From: Enterococcus sp. DIV2402 | GTDB lineage: Bacteria; Bacillota; Bacilli; Lactobacillales; Enterococcaceae | Reading direction: 5' to 3' | NCBI RefSeq assembly: GCF_017426705.2 | Contig: NZ_CP147251.1 | Span: 3,173,392-3,237,391, forward strand | DNA: 64,000 bases | Shown: positions 9,803-19,765 of the stretch, one piece after another | How positions within the stretch are numbered: position 1 is the first letter of the stretch | Layout: every line of letters starts with the position of its first letter | Made by a program: the position numbers and the translations under genes | Notes under the pieces: model-generated | Seen by the model: the letters and a program-made list of their open reading frames with translations, nothing else | Databases searched by the model: none | Told to the model about the DNA's origin: nothing

Positions 9803-10141
9803 ATGTATTTAAAAAAAAGTTCGTGGGTAATTAGTCTTGCTTGCACACTATTTAGTGTCTTTCGCTTATTTATCCTACAAAAATTTTCATTTAGTGCCTT
9901 ATCAGATTCACTATTCATATTTACATTGCTGTTTCTCATTATTGGCGGTTTTCTTTGGGTATTTGCCTCAGGATTTTTTGACCTCTTTCAAGCATCCTTC
10001 AAAAAACGCAGTCAAAAATCAAAAACAGAGTATTTGAAATTGTCAGAAGTTGGGCGTTCTAGCTTTCGGTTTTGGCTAGAACCGGCAGGTATTTTACTTG
10101 TTTTGAGCTTACTATCTTTATTGATTGCAAGTAGTAAATAA
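9803..10141 (+). CDS. DUF3899-like membrane protein
   Basis: 112-residue membrane protein with about three helices (residues 7-25, 33-58 and 92-110). The IIGGFLWVFASGFFDLFQASFKK segment is what suggests the DUF3899 family, whose function is unknown. The start is ATG 9803, behind AGGAAAGGA (9787-9795), rather than the upstream frame opening at 9764. It is alone on the plus strand between oppB and oppA and converges with oppA1 on a shared terminator. Confidence 0.7.
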   Translation: MYLKKSSWVISLACTLFSVFRLFILQKFSFSALSDSLFIFTLLFLIIGGFLWVFASGFFDLFQASFKKRSQKSKTEYLKLSEVGRSSFRFWLEPAGILLVLSLLSLLIASSK

Positions 10142-10142
10142 C

Positions 10143-10185
10143 ATAGGCTGAAACCCTACTTTTCGTAGTAGTGTTCTCAGCCTAT
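10143..10185. terminator. bidirectional terminator between the DUF3899 gene and oppA1
   Basis: Outer 9-bp stem ATAGGCTGA/TCAGCCTAT (10143-10151, 10177-10185) with an inner CTACT/AGTAG pairing. Confidence 0.75.
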
Positions 10186-10217
10186 TATTATTTGTCGTTT
10201 CTACTCATGTTGAATGA

Positions 10218-11879
10218 TTATTCTTCGATTGTTACCCATTTGTAATCATATTGTGCGCCTGCTACGTGAGCAACAACACCTTTAACTTTTTCTGCACGTA
10301 GATGTGCTTCAGCTTTTTGATACGTTGGAATAATACCTTGGTCTGCCATGATTGTTTGCTCTGCTTTAATCAAGCTTTCCCAACGTTTTTCTGGATCATT
10401 TGCATAAGTGTTGTTTGCTTCATCAATAAGTTTATCATATTCAGGATTGCTGTAACCACCACGGTTGTAAGAATTACCAGTTACAAATAAATTAGTAAAG
10501 CTACTTGCATCTGCGTAGTCTGCGCCCCATCCCCCATTTAATAAATCAAACTCACCAGCATTTGAACGATCTAAACGTACTGAGAATGGTACTGGGCTTA
10601 AGGTTACTTTGAAGCCATCTAAGTTTTCCTCAAGTGTATTTTGTAGGTACTCAATTAATTTTTTCGTAGAGTCAGTATCAGAAGCTAGGAATTCTGCTTC
10701 AAGTGTTTCGATACCTAATTCTTTTTTCGCTTTTTCCCAATGCTCTTTGGCTTTTTCTGGATTGTATTCTAAGACAGAACCAGCTTCTTCAGTAAAGTCT
10801 TTATCATCAATTGGACTAAACGTCATTTTTTCTGGTACTAAACCAACAGCTGGAGCTGAACCATCACCTAAGATAGAGTTCACTAATGCTTCACGGTCAA
10901 TTGCATAAGAAATTGCTTTACGTAAATCTGCATTACGGTATGGTGAATTTTCATCGCGTTGATTTAGTTCAATATAATAAGTCGTTGCTTCTGGTTGAGC
11001 AATGTATGCTGGGTCATTTTGCATTTGTTGTGCTAATTCACCTGTCAAAATAACATCATCAACTTGTCCATCTTGGAATAGATTCAACGCTGTATTTGCT
11101 TCTTTTACAACGCTAACGTTGATTTGATCTAATTTCACTGTATCTTTATCCCAATAGTTATCATTTTTCACATAGTTCCATTCAGTATCTGTACCTGGTC
11201 CGTCAAAGCCGTCTAAAGTAAATGGACCGTTATAAACAGCGTTATCACTTGTCGCAGCATATTTGTCACCAAATTCTTCAACTGTTGCTTGATGTAATGG
11301 GAAGAATGATGGAAATGCTAGTAAGAAATCAAAGTATGGTGTTGCTTTTGATAAAGTAATTTCTAATTCGTAATCACCTACAGCTTTGATACCTAATTCT
11401 TCAGGTTTTTTAGATCCTTCTGCAATTTCTTTTCCGTTAGCAACAACTTCAAACATTGACGCATATTCAGAAGCTGTTTCTGGAGCTACTGTACGTTGCC
11501 AGCCATAAACGTAGTCTGCGGCTGTTACAGGATCACCGTTTGACCATTTTGCGTCTTCACGTAATTTAACTTTATAAGTTAAACCATCTTCACTTACCTC
11601 AGCTTTTTCTGCTGCGCCAGCTGGTTGAGGAACGCTGTCTTTATCTAAACGATAAATCCCTTCAAACACATTGTTTAATGCTGAAAAACTGATTGTATCT
11701 GTCGCTACGGATAAGTCCGCTGTTGGCATTTCTTGTTGAACCACTACATTAAATTCTTGTGCTGTACCTGAAGTACCTTCCGCAGCACCACTATCATCAG
11801 TTTTGTTTCCGCCCGTTGTACAACCTGCAAGAACTAAACCACAGATAGCTAGAAAACCGTAAGCATATCTTTTCTTCAT
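10218..11879 (-). CDS. oppA: oligopeptide-binding lipoprotein (oppA paralogue 1)
   Basis: 553 residues. Lipoprotein signal peptide with lipobox LAGC (MKKRYAYGFLAICGLVLAGC), then an SBP_bac_5 peptide-binding domain. It would capture peptides outside the membrane for OppBCDF. ATG 11879 is chosen because it lies 8 bases after AAGGAG; a TTG at 11885 is too close. It has its own promoter (11944-11972) and a 13/15 CodY box between promoter and gene. It shares clear similarity with the two other OppA proteins in the window. Confidence 0.94.
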   Translation of the reverse strand: MKKRYAYGFLAICGLVLAGCTTGGNKTDDSGAAEGTSGTAQEFNVVVQQEMPTADLSVATDTISFSALNNVFEGIYRLDKDSVPQPAGAAEKAEVSEDGLTYKVKLREDAKWSNGDPVTAADYVYGWQRTVAPETASEYASMFEVVANGKEIAEGSKKPEELGIKAVGDYELEITLSKATPYFDFLLAFPSFFPLHQATVEEFGDKYAATSDNAVYNGPFTLDGFDGPGTDTEWNYVKNDNYWDKDTVKLDQINVSVVKEANTALNLFQDGQVDDVILTGELAQQMQNDPAYIAQPEATTYYIELNQRDENSPYRNADLRKAISYAIDREALVNSILGDGSAPAVGLVPEKMTFSPIDDKDFTEEAGSVLEYNPEKAKEHWEKAKKELGIETLEAEFLASDTDSTKKLIEYLQNTLEENLDGFKVTLSPVPFSVRLDRSNAGEFDLLNGGWGADYADASSFTNLFVTGNSYNRGGYSNPEYDKLIDEANNTYANDPEKRWESLIKAEQTIMADQGIIPTYQKAEAHLRAEKVKGVVAHVAGAQYDYKWVTIEE

Positions 11880-11904
11880 TTCCAAAACTCCTTAAATGTC
11901 CGTG

Positions 11905-11919
11905 AATTTTCAGAATAAT
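11905..11919. promoter_or_regulatory. CodY box upstream of oppA1
   Basis: AATTTTCAGAATAAT matches the consensus AATTTTCWGAAAATT at 13 of 15 positions. It lies between the -10 and the start codon. A second 10/15 match sits beside it at 11923-11937. Confidence 0.65.
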
Positions 11920-11943
11920 TCATTTTTTCTGAAGTTAAGTTTG

Positions 11944-11972
11944 ATTTTAATCAGTAATTATTAAAAATGCAA
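11944..11972 (-). promoter_or_regulatory. sigma-A promoter of oppA1
   Basis: TTGCAT (11972-11967), 17-bp spacer, TAAAAT (11949-11944). The spacer contains TTTAA followed by TAATTACTGA, relevant to the possible guide RNA target discussed in the findings. Confidence 0.75.
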
Positions 11973-12004
11973 GATATTTTTCTTAATTCTCTCAATATTT
12001 TCTT

Positions 12005-12046
12005 AAAAAAAACGCCAAAACCTCATTTTAATAGGTTTTTGGCGTT
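12005..12046 (-). terminator. terminator of oppA2
   Basis: 13-bp stem (12011-12023 with 12034-12046) with one wobble pair, followed on the minus strand by a run of T. Confidence 0.88.
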
Positions 12047-12059
12047 TTAAATTTATTTT

Positions 12060-13712
12060 CTATTCCGTCACATAGGCTGTTCTAAATGATACGGTACGAC
12101 CAAATGGGAAAACTTGTAATCCTTCTAAACGATCGGTTTTCAAATAAGCTACTGCACCTTGATATAAAGGCAACACTGCTGTATCTTCACCAATGAGTAG
12201 TTTTTCCATTTTCAATAATTCTTGCCAACGAGCATCTGGATCATTCGCTAATGTTGTACGAGCCGCTTGTAAGCCTTCATCATACGTTGAGTTATTATAA
12301 CCTGCAGTATTCAAACCACTTTTAGAATCATAGAAGTTTAAGAAATCAATTGGATCAGCATAATCGGGTGTCCAAGTTCCGAAAACTAAGTCAAATTCTC
12401 CTTGTGTTTGTAAGTCTAAACGGTTTTGTAAAGGAACAGATTTCAATTCTATTGTTAATCCTGGAAGATTTTCTTCTAACTGACCTTGAATGAACTCAAT
12501 GGTTTTCTTTGCTAGCGCCGTATCAGCAGATAACAATTCTAAGGTAATTTCATCTTTACCTAATTCTTTTTTGGCTTCTTGCCAAGCTTTTTGAGCTTCT
12601 TCTACATTATAAGGTAAAATATCGCCATTTTCTTCACGGAAATCTTCACCGCTACTTGGATTTTTCGCAAAATTTTTCGCAACAAAACCATTCAATGCGG
12701 TTGAACCATCTGCCAAGATATTTTGGGTAAAGCTTTCTTTGTCAATCGCTTGTAAAATTGCTTTACGCACATTTACATTGCCTGTCACTTCACGTTTTTG
12801 GTTAGGACTAATATAACCAACAGTCGCTTTAGGCTCGAAATTTGCTTGGGCTGAATCTTGATATTGTTGGGCATACGTATCTGCCAAGAGCGTGTAATCT
12901 AGTTGCCCGTCATCAAATAAATTTGTACCCGTAGCAATTTCTTTGACTACTTGAACATCGATCGTTTCTAATTTTACATTCTCTTTATCCCAATACTCAG
13001 GATTTTTTTCTAATGTCCATGACTCATTATTTCCATTCCAGCCTTTAATCACAAACGGACCGTTGCCAATAAAGTTTTCTGCAGTTGTTCCGTAGGCTTT
13101 ACCTTTTTCTTCTGCAAAAGTTTTTTGTTTAGGCATAAATGGTGTCCCCGTCAAAATTTGTGGTAAGAATGGTAGTGGATCTTCTAATTGTAATTCTAAC
13201 GTTGTATCATCCACAGCTTTAACACCTAATTCAGAAACGTCTTTCTCACCTTCACGAATACTACGACCATTTTTGAAAATATCCATGCGGTTACTACTAC
13301 TAGATGCTGTTTCTGGATCAACAACGGATTGGAAAGCATACACGAAATCTTCTGCTTTAACTGGCGTACCATCACTGTAATTACTATCGCGTAACGTAAA
13401 CGTATACGTCAAACCATCTTCGCTGACTGTCGGTTCTGCACTAGCTAAAGCTAATTCTGGGTCGTTGTTTTCATCTAAACGGTATAAGCCTTCTGTTAAC
13501 TGACCAATCATATCTGAACTATTTACATCTGTATATTGGGCACTATCTAAAGTAGATAGTTCTCCCGAAAGTGAAACAGAAATTTCTTGTTTAACGTTTT
13601 CGGCGGCTGAATTGTCATTTTCACCTGTACTACTCCCTGTTGTGTTACCCCCACCAAAACACCCTGTTAATAACAGAGTGGATGCAACTAACAAAAATCC
13701 TAGTTTTTTCAT
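12060..13712 (-). CDS. oligopeptide-binding lipoprotein (oppA paralogue 2)
   Basis: 550 residues with lipobox LTGC at the end of a signal peptide, a serine/glycine/asparagine-rich linker and an SBP_bac_5 domain. Extracellular peptide receptor, presumably feeding OppBCDF. It begins 33 bp after the C26 peptidase gene with AAGGAG before the ATG and no promoter visible in the gap, so the two are probably cotranscribed. Its ligand range cannot be read from sequence. Confidence 0.93.
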   Translation of the reverse strand: MKKLGFLLVASTLLLTGCFGGGNTTGSSTGENDNSAAENVKQEISVSLSGELSTLDSAQYTDVNSSDMIGQLTEGLYRLDENNDPELALASAEPTVSEDGLTYTFTLRDSNYSDGTPVKAEDFVYAFQSVVDPETASSSSNRMDIFKNGRSIREGEKDVSELGVKAVDDTTLELQLEDPLPFLPQILTGTPFMPKQKTFAEEKGKAYGTTAENFIGNGPFVIKGWNGNNESWTLEKNPEYWDKENVKLETIDVQVVKEIATGTNLFDDGQLDYTLLADTYAQQYQDSAQANFEPKATVGYISPNQKREVTGNVNVRKAILQAIDKESFTQNILADGSTALNGFVAKNFAKNPSSGEDFREENGDILPYNVEEAQKAWQEAKKELGKDEITLELLSADTALAKKTIEFIQGQLEENLPGLTIELKSVPLQNRLDLQTQGEFDLVFGTWTPDYADPIDFLNFYDSKSGLNTAGYNNSTYDEGLQAARTTLANDPDARWQELLKMEKLLIGEDTAVLPLYQGAVAYLKTDRLEGLQVFPFGRTVSFRTAYVTE

Positions 13713-13745
13713 TGCATATTCTCCTTATCTTTTGAATACATATTT

Positions 13746-14453
13746 TTATAATGCATTGACGACATAATCAAAAACTTCCATTTCTTTTGGTTGGGTAGTA
13801 AAGGCAAAATCTGGATGCCATTGTACTCCTAACAAGCGACGCGGTTTATTTTCAATTGCTTCAACTAAACCATCTGAGCAACATGCGGCTTCTTGAAACT
13901 CACGTGCCACTCGATTGACGCCTTGATTATGAAAAGAATTGACTTCTGCCTGTTTCCCGTAAATTGAACGTAAAATACTCGTTTTTTGTGTTAACAATTC
14001 GTGCGCGGGTTGTTCTTTCGGAATGGGATTTTGCATATGTGCAATTTCAGTGTAAGAATGTAGTTCTTGCTTTAAATCGCCACCAAAGAAGACGTTCATC
14101 AATTGCATGCCACGACAGACTGCAAAAACCGGTTTTCCTTGTTTTAATGCTTCGTCCATTAAAGCTAATTCAAACTGATCGCGTTTTTCTAAATAGCTTC
14201 CTTGAACGGTTTTTGTTTGCTTGTAATAACGCGGTGAAACATCTTGTCCGCCAGCTAAAATAAGCTTGTCAATTCGCGCAACATATTCTTTTGCCATGTC
14301 CGCAGAATCAATTGGCATCACCATAGGCAAACCACCTGCTTGTTGCACTGCTTTGACATACCCACTTGGTGTGTATGCAATTGATAAATGATGTAAATTT
14401 TCGCCTGCATCTAGTGATTCATTTGCAGCAATTCCTACAACCACACGTCCCAT
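13746..14453 (-). CDS. class I glutamine amidotransferase-like peptidase C26 (gamma-glutamyl hydrolase type)
   Basis: 235 residues. Nucleophile elbow FAVCRGMQLMN with the catalytic cysteine, and the histidine motif LGVQWHPDF near the C-terminus. This is the PuuD/gamma-glutamyl-gamma-aminobutyrate hydrolase group, which cleaves gamma-glutamyl amides in the cytosol. A longer frame reaches 14606, but GAGGAGG lies just before ATG 14453 and the protein then starts MGRVVVGIAAN as expected. It precedes oppA2 in the same transcription unit, suggesting use of imported gamma-glutamyl peptides (inference). Confidence 0.88.
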   Translation of the reverse strand: MGRVVVGIAANESLDAGENLHHLSIAYTPSGYVKAVQQAGGLPMVMPIDSADMAKEYVARIDKLILAGGQDVSPRYYKQTKTVQGSYLEKRDQFELALMDEALKQGKPVFAVCRGMQLMNVFFGGDLKQELHSYTEIAHMQNPIPKEQPAHELLTQKTSILRSIYGKQAEVNSFHNQGVNRVAREFQEAACCSDGLVEAIENKPRRLLGVQWHPDFAFTTQPKEMEVFDYVVNAL

Positions 14454-14490
14454 TTGTCGTCCTCCTCTTTTAATAGTGATATTGCCTAAA

Positions 14491-14519
14491 AGCATAGCCC
14501 TTTCCTTAAAATAAGTCAA
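14491..14519 (-). promoter_or_regulatory. promoter of the C26 peptidase-oppA2 operon
   Basis: TTGACT (14519-14514), 17-bp spacer, TATGCT (14496-14491). Confidence 0.7.
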
Positions 14520-14577
14520 CGCAGACGGTGATAGCTTTTTTCTATTTGAATAGGCTTTCATTTTGATGGAAAATAGA

Positions 14578-14610
14578 TAAAAAAGAGTATGAATAACATT
14601 ATCCATACTC
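14578..14610 (-). terminator. terminator of the BceAB-type operon
   Basis: GAGTATG/CATACTC stem (14585-14591, 14604-14610), extended by A/T pairs and followed by T residues on the minus strand, starting about 5 bases after the permease stop codon. Confidence 0.85.
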
Positions 14611-14618
14611 TTTTTTGA

Positions 14619-16424
14619 TTAAGCAGACACGCCTTTATAGACTTTTCTAAAGTAAAAAATACGTGCAACAAGGTAATAGATGAATTGAATCAATAAAAAG
14701 ACACCTAAAACTTGCCAGCCTGCCAGCTGCATTCCTAAGTTAAACATGTGATACATCGCGGTTAGAGCCACTGCCCCATGAACAAAAGAAACAATAATTG
14801 GTGTAAAGAACAAAATCCCTACTTGTTGATAAATCATTTTCTTTAATTCTTTTTTTGATAGACCTAGTTTGTATATCATTTTAAATTTCTCAATATCACT
14901 ATCCATGTCGCTATATAAGCGGAAATATAAGAAGCTTCCTGCAGAAACGAAGAAGACAATTCCAATGAAGATACCGACAAATAATATTGGTGCATAGGAT
15001 TTAATGATGCTGTCTTTCATATATTCAATCGATTGCACATTATACAAACCTTGCTCTTCTAGTTCTTTACCGACACGAATTTGAGCTTCTTTACCGCCTT
15101 TGGTTACCCAATACGTTTCTTCGGTTACTTGCGGTGTTCCTGCTTGTGTGTCAGGGACAACAAAGGTTGGCAGATACACTGCCATGGCATCTGTTTCTAC
15201 TAATTCTGACACGCGATACTCTTGGTCGTTAATTTGAACCGTTGCTTGTAGCGTAGTCGTATCGAATGGTGCTGAAGATTTCAATTGTACTGCAGCATCT
15301 TTAACGGTAATCGTCTCTTCACCGACTAATTTTGCCGCTTTATTATATTCAGATTCAGTAATAAATATATATTCATCCGTATTGTAATACACAAAGGTTG
15401 CTTTATCTGCGTTTAATTTTTCTTTTGCCAAGCTGTCTTCTACTTTTTGAATAGTATTCTCTTCATCAGCTGTGGCAGCGTAACTGTATGGCGCTGATCC
15501 TACTGCGCCTAAAATAATTGACTGTAAACCATAAAGCGTGCCAATTGCCGCAAATGCTACCGTAGAAATTACTGAAACTAAAAAGAAACTACGTGCGTTG
15601 TCTTTCATTCGAAATGCTAAATCAGAGAAAACGACCATATTGGTTTTTTTCCAGAAAACTGATTCGCGCTTTTTAATTTTTTCAATCGCAAAAACACTAA
15701 ATTGATTAAACAAGAAATTTGTTCCTAAAATAACAATAAAAACCACTGGTAAAAAGACGACAACCACTCCCATGCCTGGCGTCAACAACGCCACTGCATA
15801 ACCGATGCCAATTAGCAAAATAGCTAAAATACTTTTAATTGTTGAAACTTTAAAGCTGCCTTTACCTAATTCTCCAGCTTTTAATAGTTCTTGAACATTT
15901 AATTTTGGTAATCTAAATTGAATGAAGAAAGAAATCAAGAAGAACAAAATTAAAAACGATACAATCGTTAATGCTAAAGCTTTTACTGGGAAATAAAAAC
16001 CAAAATCAATCCCTAACGTCACACGTGAGATCCACAAAATAATTTGAGAAAAACCAATTCCTACTAAACTACCTAAGATAGTGGCAAAAAAACCAATGAC
16101 TAAATTTTCAATAAAAACCATTTTTCGCAATTGCTTTGGACTCATTCCTTGAATCATCAATAGGCCAAATTCTTTTTTCCGCGATTGTAAAAAGACACCC
16201 ATTGAATACATGACGAAGAAAAATGCGAAACCATAAATAATAATCGCAGAGCCTAACATTCCTGTTTGAACTTTATCATTTAAGTTTCCAGATAAAGAGG
16301 GATGAAATGCCATCACACTAAAGGTAAAAAAGACCATCACTGAAAATAAGGTACTTAGAAAATACGCTAAATATAAATGTTTATTACGTAGCGTATTTCG
16401 TACAACAAATTGTCTAAAATTCAT
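14619..16424 (-). CDS. BceB-type ABC transporter permease (FtsX family)
   Basis: 601 residues. Ten-helix architecture: an N-terminal helix, FtsX-type blocks, a large extracellular domain of about 200 residues (roughly 305-500) and a terminal FtsX block. This is the hallmark of BceB/VraG-type transporters, which sense or remove peptide antibiotics such as bacitracin. ATG 16424 follows GAAGGTG and overlaps the ATPase gene by 11 bases, so translation is coupled. BceAB pairs normally sit beside a BceRS two-component system; here the nearest such system is 40 kb away (55546-57254). Whether it is a sensor or a resistance pump cannot be told from sequence. Confidence 0.87.
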   Translation of the reverse strand: MNFRQFVVRNTLRNKHLYLAYFLSTLFSVMVFFTFSVMAFHPSLSGNLNDKVQTGMLGSAIIIYGFAFFFVMYSMGVFLQSRKKEFGLLMIQGMSPKQLRKMVFIENLVIGFFATILGSLVGIGFSQIILWISRVTLGIDFGFYFPVKALALTIVSFLILFFLISFFIQFRLPKLNVQELLKAGELGKGSFKVSTIKSILAILLIGIGYAVALLTPGMGVVVVFLPVVFIVILGTNFLFNQFSVFAIEKIKKRESVFWKKTNMVVFSDLAFRMKDNARSFFLVSVISTVAFAAIGTLYGLQSIILGAVGSAPYSYAATADEENTIQKVEDSLAKEKLNADKATFVYYNTDEYIFITESEYNKAAKLVGEETITVKDAAVQLKSSAPFDTTTLQATVQINDQEYRVSELVETDAMAVYLPTFVVPDTQAGTPQVTEETYWVTKGGKEAQIRVGKELEEQGLYNVQSIEYMKDSIIKSYAPILFVGIFIGIVFFVSAGSFLYFRLYSDMDSDIEKFKMIYKLGLSKKELKKMIYQQVGILFFTPIIVSFVHGAVALTAMYHMFNLGMQLAGWQVLGVFLLIQFIYYLVARIFYFRKVYKGVSA

Positions 16425-17163
16425 TATCGACACCTTCAATTCTTGCTAAATCCACTAAAATTTCGTCGTAAAATTCTTTTTGTGTTCCTTGACGACGAAC
16501 GTCATGGACTAATTCTCCATCTTTAATGAACACAATCCGTTGGCAATAACTCGCAGCCAATGGGTCATGCGTTACTAATAAAATCGTTGCTTGTTCCTCT
16601 TCATTTAATTGACGTAACAAGCCCATGACATCTTTTGACGATTTTGTATCTAAGTTCCCCGTTGGCTCATCAGCTAATAATAATTCTGGCTGATGAACCA
16701 TTGCTCGAGCAACTGCGACCCGTTGCGCTTGTCCACCAGAAATCTCTGCAATCCGTTTATTTAACAAGCCTTCAATTCCTAAACGTGGAGCAATATCACG
16801 AACTTTTTTCTTCATAACTGCGACTTTTTCACCATCTAATGTCAACGGCAACACAATATTTTCTTCTACCGTTAATGTCGGCAATAAATTAAAAGCTTGG
16901 AACACAAAACCTAATTGTGTTCGACGAAACTGCGCAATTTTTTCTTGATCTAACTCATTAGGATTTTTACCATTTAACAAAATTTTTCCACTCGTTGGTT
17001 GGTCGATAGTTGCTATTAAGTTTAAAAATGTTGATTTCCCACTACCAGAAGGCCCCATAATTCCAATAAATTCACCATCATTGACGGTCAAATCAATTCC
17101 TTTTAATGCTTCATATTGCATATTTTGACCATATACTTTTCGTAAGTTTTCTACTTGTAACAT
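16414..17163 (-). CDS. BceA-type ABC transporter ATP-binding protein
   Basis: 249 residues of the MacB/LolD/BceA ATPase class. Walker A GPSGSGKST, Q-loop FQAFNLLPTL, signature SGGQAQRVAVARAM, Walker B LLLADEPTGNLD and an H-loop VTHD. Powers the overlapping permease. AGGAG lies upstream of ATG 17163. The upstream region carries the palindrome at 17192-17204. Confidence 0.92.
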   Translation of the reverse strand: MLQVENLRKVYGQNMQYEALKGIDLTVNDGEFIGIMGPSGSGKSTFLNLIATIDQPTSGKILLNGKNPNELDQEKIAQFRRTQLGFVFQAFNLLPTLTVEENIVLPLTLDGEKVAVMKKKVRDIAPRLGIEGLLNKRIAEISGGQAQRVAVARAMVHQPELLLADEPTGNLDTKSSKDVMGLLRQLNEEEQATILLVTHDPLAASYCQRIVFIKDGELVHDVRRQGTQKEFYDEILVDLARIEGVDNEF

Positions 17164-17191
17164 CGTTTGACGCTCCTTTTATTTTTTTTCG

Positions 17192-17204
17192 TACACTTAG
17201 TGTA
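17192..17204. promoter_or_regulatory. palindrome overlapping the likely -10 of the BceAB-type operon
   Basis: TACACT-T-AGTGTA, a perfect 6+1+6 inverted repeat. On the minus strand TACACT could serve as the -10, so this is a candidate operator; no good -35 is seen at 17 bp, which fits an activated promoter. Confidence 0.4.
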
Positions 17205-17263
17205 GACAAAAAACAACTTACAGAACATTGATTGAAATAACAGTAAACGAACAATTTTGTCAT

Positions 17264-17299
17264 ATAAAAAAGACAGATGACTGGTTACCATCATCTGTC
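17264..17299 (-). terminator. terminator of ftsK
   Basis: 9-bp stem GACAGATGA/TCATCTGTC (17272-17280, 17291-17299) that includes the ftsK stop codon, with a following T-run. Confidence 0.85.
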
Positions 17300-19684
17300 C
17301 TCTTCGATTTCTTCATAATATTCAGGTGTTTCAGCAAGCAACACTTTTCGTGGCTTACTGCCTTCTGATGGACCTACCACGCCATTGGCTTCAAGTTCAT
17401 CAACTAATCGGGCTGCACGGTTATACCCGATACGGAAGCGACGTTGCAATAAAGAGACACTCGCTGTTTGCATTTCAATGACCAGGTCTTTCGCTTGGTC
17501 ATACAATTCATCTTGAGGTTCACTGCCACCACCCGAAGCAACATCTTCTTCTGTTACCATCATTTTTTCTTCGTAATTTGCGCCTTGTTGCTCTGTCACA
17601 AATTCAACCACTGATTCGACATCGTGATCTGAAATAAAGGCACCTTGCACCCGAATCGGTTTATTTTCACCCATCGGCAAGAACAACATATCTCCACGCC
17701 CTAATAATTTTTCAGCTCCATTACTATCAATAATGGTTCGTGAGTCGGTTCCACTAGAAACGGCAAAGGCCATTCGTGACGGAACGTTGGCTTTGATAAT
17801 TCCGGTAATGACATCCACACTTGGGCGTTGTGTAGCTAAAATCATATGAATTCCTGCAGCACGTGCCATCTGTGCCAAGCGAATAATTGCATCTTCCACT
17901 TCATTGCTCGCAACCATCATTAAATCGGCTAACTCATCCACAATTACCACAATAAATGGTAGTATCGGATGTTTTTCACCCGTTTCACGATTTTTCTCAG
18001 CAATCATTTCATTATAACCAGTAATGTTGCGGACACCTGTTGCTGCAAATTTCTCGTAGCGCTCTTCCATTTCTTTGACGACTTTTTGAAGTGCTTGTGC
18101 CGCTTTGCGAGGATTGGTTACTACAGGCGTTAATAAATGTGGAATCCCGTTATACACATTTAATTCAACCATTTTCGGGTCGACCATCATCATTTTGACT
18201 TCATGGGGTTTGGCTTGCATTAAAATACTGGTGATAATTCCGTTAATTGCAACAGATTTCCCACTACCCGTTGAACCCGCCACTAATAAATGCGGCATTT
18301 TCGTTAAATCAGCCGTTTGGACTTTTCCAGAAATATCCCGTCCTAAGGGTACTTCTAATAAATTTTCTGGGTGCGCAGGTGTTGCTTCAATCACTTCTCT
18401 AAAAGAAACCATGCTTACGGCATCATTCGGTACTTCAATACCAATTAATGATTTCCCTGGAATTGGTGCTTCCATTCGAATATCTTTTGCCGCTAAAGCC
18501 AGAGCAATGTCATCGGTTAACCCTACGACTTTACTTACTTTAACCCCGACTGCTGGTTGGATTTCAAATTTCGTCACGGCTGGACCTAAACTGGCTTTCA
18601 CCACTTTGGCATCCACACCAAAGCTTTCAAAGGTTTGCTCCAGTACAGTGATATTTTTTTCAATTTTTTTGTATTCGCTACTCTGATCTGTTGGTGGCAC
18701 AGCATTTAATAAGGTTGCTGGCGGTAGCTCGTAATCTTCATCTTCTACCTCTTGTAAAATATCAAAATCTAATGGCTCACTGTCATCGACTTCTTCTTTC
18801 TTTTTAGGTTCTGGACGAGCTTGCTGTGCAGCTTGTGGCTGCTGTTGAAAACTGTCAATCGGCACAAAGCTCAATTGCTCTGGTTCAATTTTCAACTCGC
18901 TAGGTGTCTCTCCGGTTGTTTTTTCTTCTTTGGTCATTGGACGTACTTGGTTTTTCTCTTGCTCTTTTATTTCGGCTAAAATTGCTTCACGCTCAGCAGC
19001 TTTTTTCTCTTCTCTAGCTACTTTTCGAGCTTGTTTTTTTGCTTCACGTTGAGCTTTTTTTTCAGGATTGCCTTCTAATAATGGTTCAATCATCGCTTTG
19101 ATGTCTTGAAGTTTTTCAAGAAGTTGTTGGGTAGTCATTTGACTAATAAAGAAAATCCCGGTTAATACTAGCAAAATTGCAATCAAATAACTTCCAAGTT
19201 GCGATACTAAAAAGTAACTCACTTGATATAAAGTTGCACCAATCATTCCACCACCAACATTTTCAACAACTTGCCCTGATTGAATGTCTTGCACCAGTAA
19301 TGTCCAAGTCGTATGGATAATATTGGTTTCCCCATCTTGCAATCGGCTAAATAAATTGGCGTGAAGAAACAGTAATACTCCACTGTATACGAAAAGTCCG
19401 CCAATTATCCGTTTCACATTCGTAACTTTGGCATTTGTATTTTTAAAAATTAACCAAATGCTATACGCTGCTAAAGCTAAACACAAGATTTGATACGTGT
19501 TTCCGCCAATCATCCGAAATCCATTGGCAATGAGCGTGCCTAAAAAACCTAAATGCATGAATCCAAATAGTGCGAATAAAAAAAACAAGAAGCCTAAACC
19601 AATCAATGTTAATTTTTCTTGTTGTTGTAATTGTTTTTTTGTTTTTCGTTTCGTTGTATTTGAACGGCGTTTTTTCTGTGCCAT
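17291..19684 (-). CDS. ftsK: DNA translocase FtsK/SpoIIIE
   Basis: 797 residues. About four N-terminal membrane helices (roughly residues 27-185), a charged lysine/glutamate/proline-rich linker to about residue 320, then the RecA-like motor with Walker [12 protein letters not shown] and Walker [13 protein letters not shown]. The C-terminal gamma winged helix ([24 protein letters not shown]) reads KOPS/SRS-type sequences. Pumps chromosomal DNA through the closing septum. Shorter linker than E. coli FtsK, typical of Firmicutes. GAGGGA lies before the ATG. Confidence 0.96.
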   Translation of the reverse strand: MAQKKRRSNTTKRKTKKQLQQQEKLTLIGLGFLFFLFALFGFMHLGFLGTLIANGFRMIGGNTYQILCLALAAYSIWLIFKNTNAKVTNVKRIIGGLFVYSGVLLFLHANLFSRLQDGETNIIHTTWTLLVQDIQSGQVVENVGGGMIGATLYQVSYFLVSQLGSYLIAILLVLTGIFFISQMTTQQLLEKLQDIKAMIEPLLEGNPEKKAQREAKKQARKVAREEKKAAEREAILAEIKEQEKNQVRPMTKEEKTTGETPSELKIEPEQLSFVPIDSFQQQPQAAQQARPEPKKKEEVDDSEPLDFDILQEVEDEDYELPPATLLNAVPPTDQSSEYKKIEKNITVLEQTFESFGVDAKVVKASLGPAVTKFEIQPAVGVKVSKVVGLTDDIALALAAKDIRMEAPIPGKSLIGIEVPNDAVSMVSFREVIEATPAHPENLLEVPLGRDISGKVQTADLTKMPHLLVAGSTGSGKSVAINGIITSILMQAKPHEVKMMMVDPKMVELNVYNGIPHLLTPVVTNPRKAAQALQKVVKEMEERYEKFAATGVRNITGYNEMIAEKNRETGEKHPILPFIVVIVDELADLMMVASNEVEDAIIRLAQMARAAGIHMILATQRPSVDVITGIIKANVPSRMAFAVSSGTDSRTIIDSNGAEKLLGRGDMLFLPMGENKPIRVQGAFISDHDVESVVEFVTEQQGANYEEKMMVTEEDVASGGGSEPQDELYDQAKDLVIEMQTASVSLLQRRFRIGYNRAARLVDELEANGVVGPSEGSKPRKVLLAETPEYYEEIEEDR

Positions 19685-19714
19685 AGTCTATGATCCCTCT
19701 TTTCATCTCCCATC

Positions 19715-19743
19715 ATTATACAAAAAAAAGAAGAGGAACACAA
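19715..19743 (-). promoter_or_regulatory. candidate promoter of ftsK
   Basis: TATAAT (19720-19715) with TTGTGT 17 bp upstream, overlapping the terminator of the preceding operon. Confidence 0.5.
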
Positions 19744-19758
19744 AAGTCCCCCATCTTT
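19722..19758 (-). terminator. terminator of the amino-acid ABC operon
   Basis: 11 of 12 positions pair between 19727-19738 and 19747-19758, followed by T8 on the minus strand. Confidence 0.7.
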
Positions 19759-19765
19759 CTCAAGC

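Noticed and set aside
18105..18686. 193-codon plus-strand frame opposite ftsK
   Set aside because: No ribosome binding site, composition is that of an antisense shadow, and ftsK is certain.
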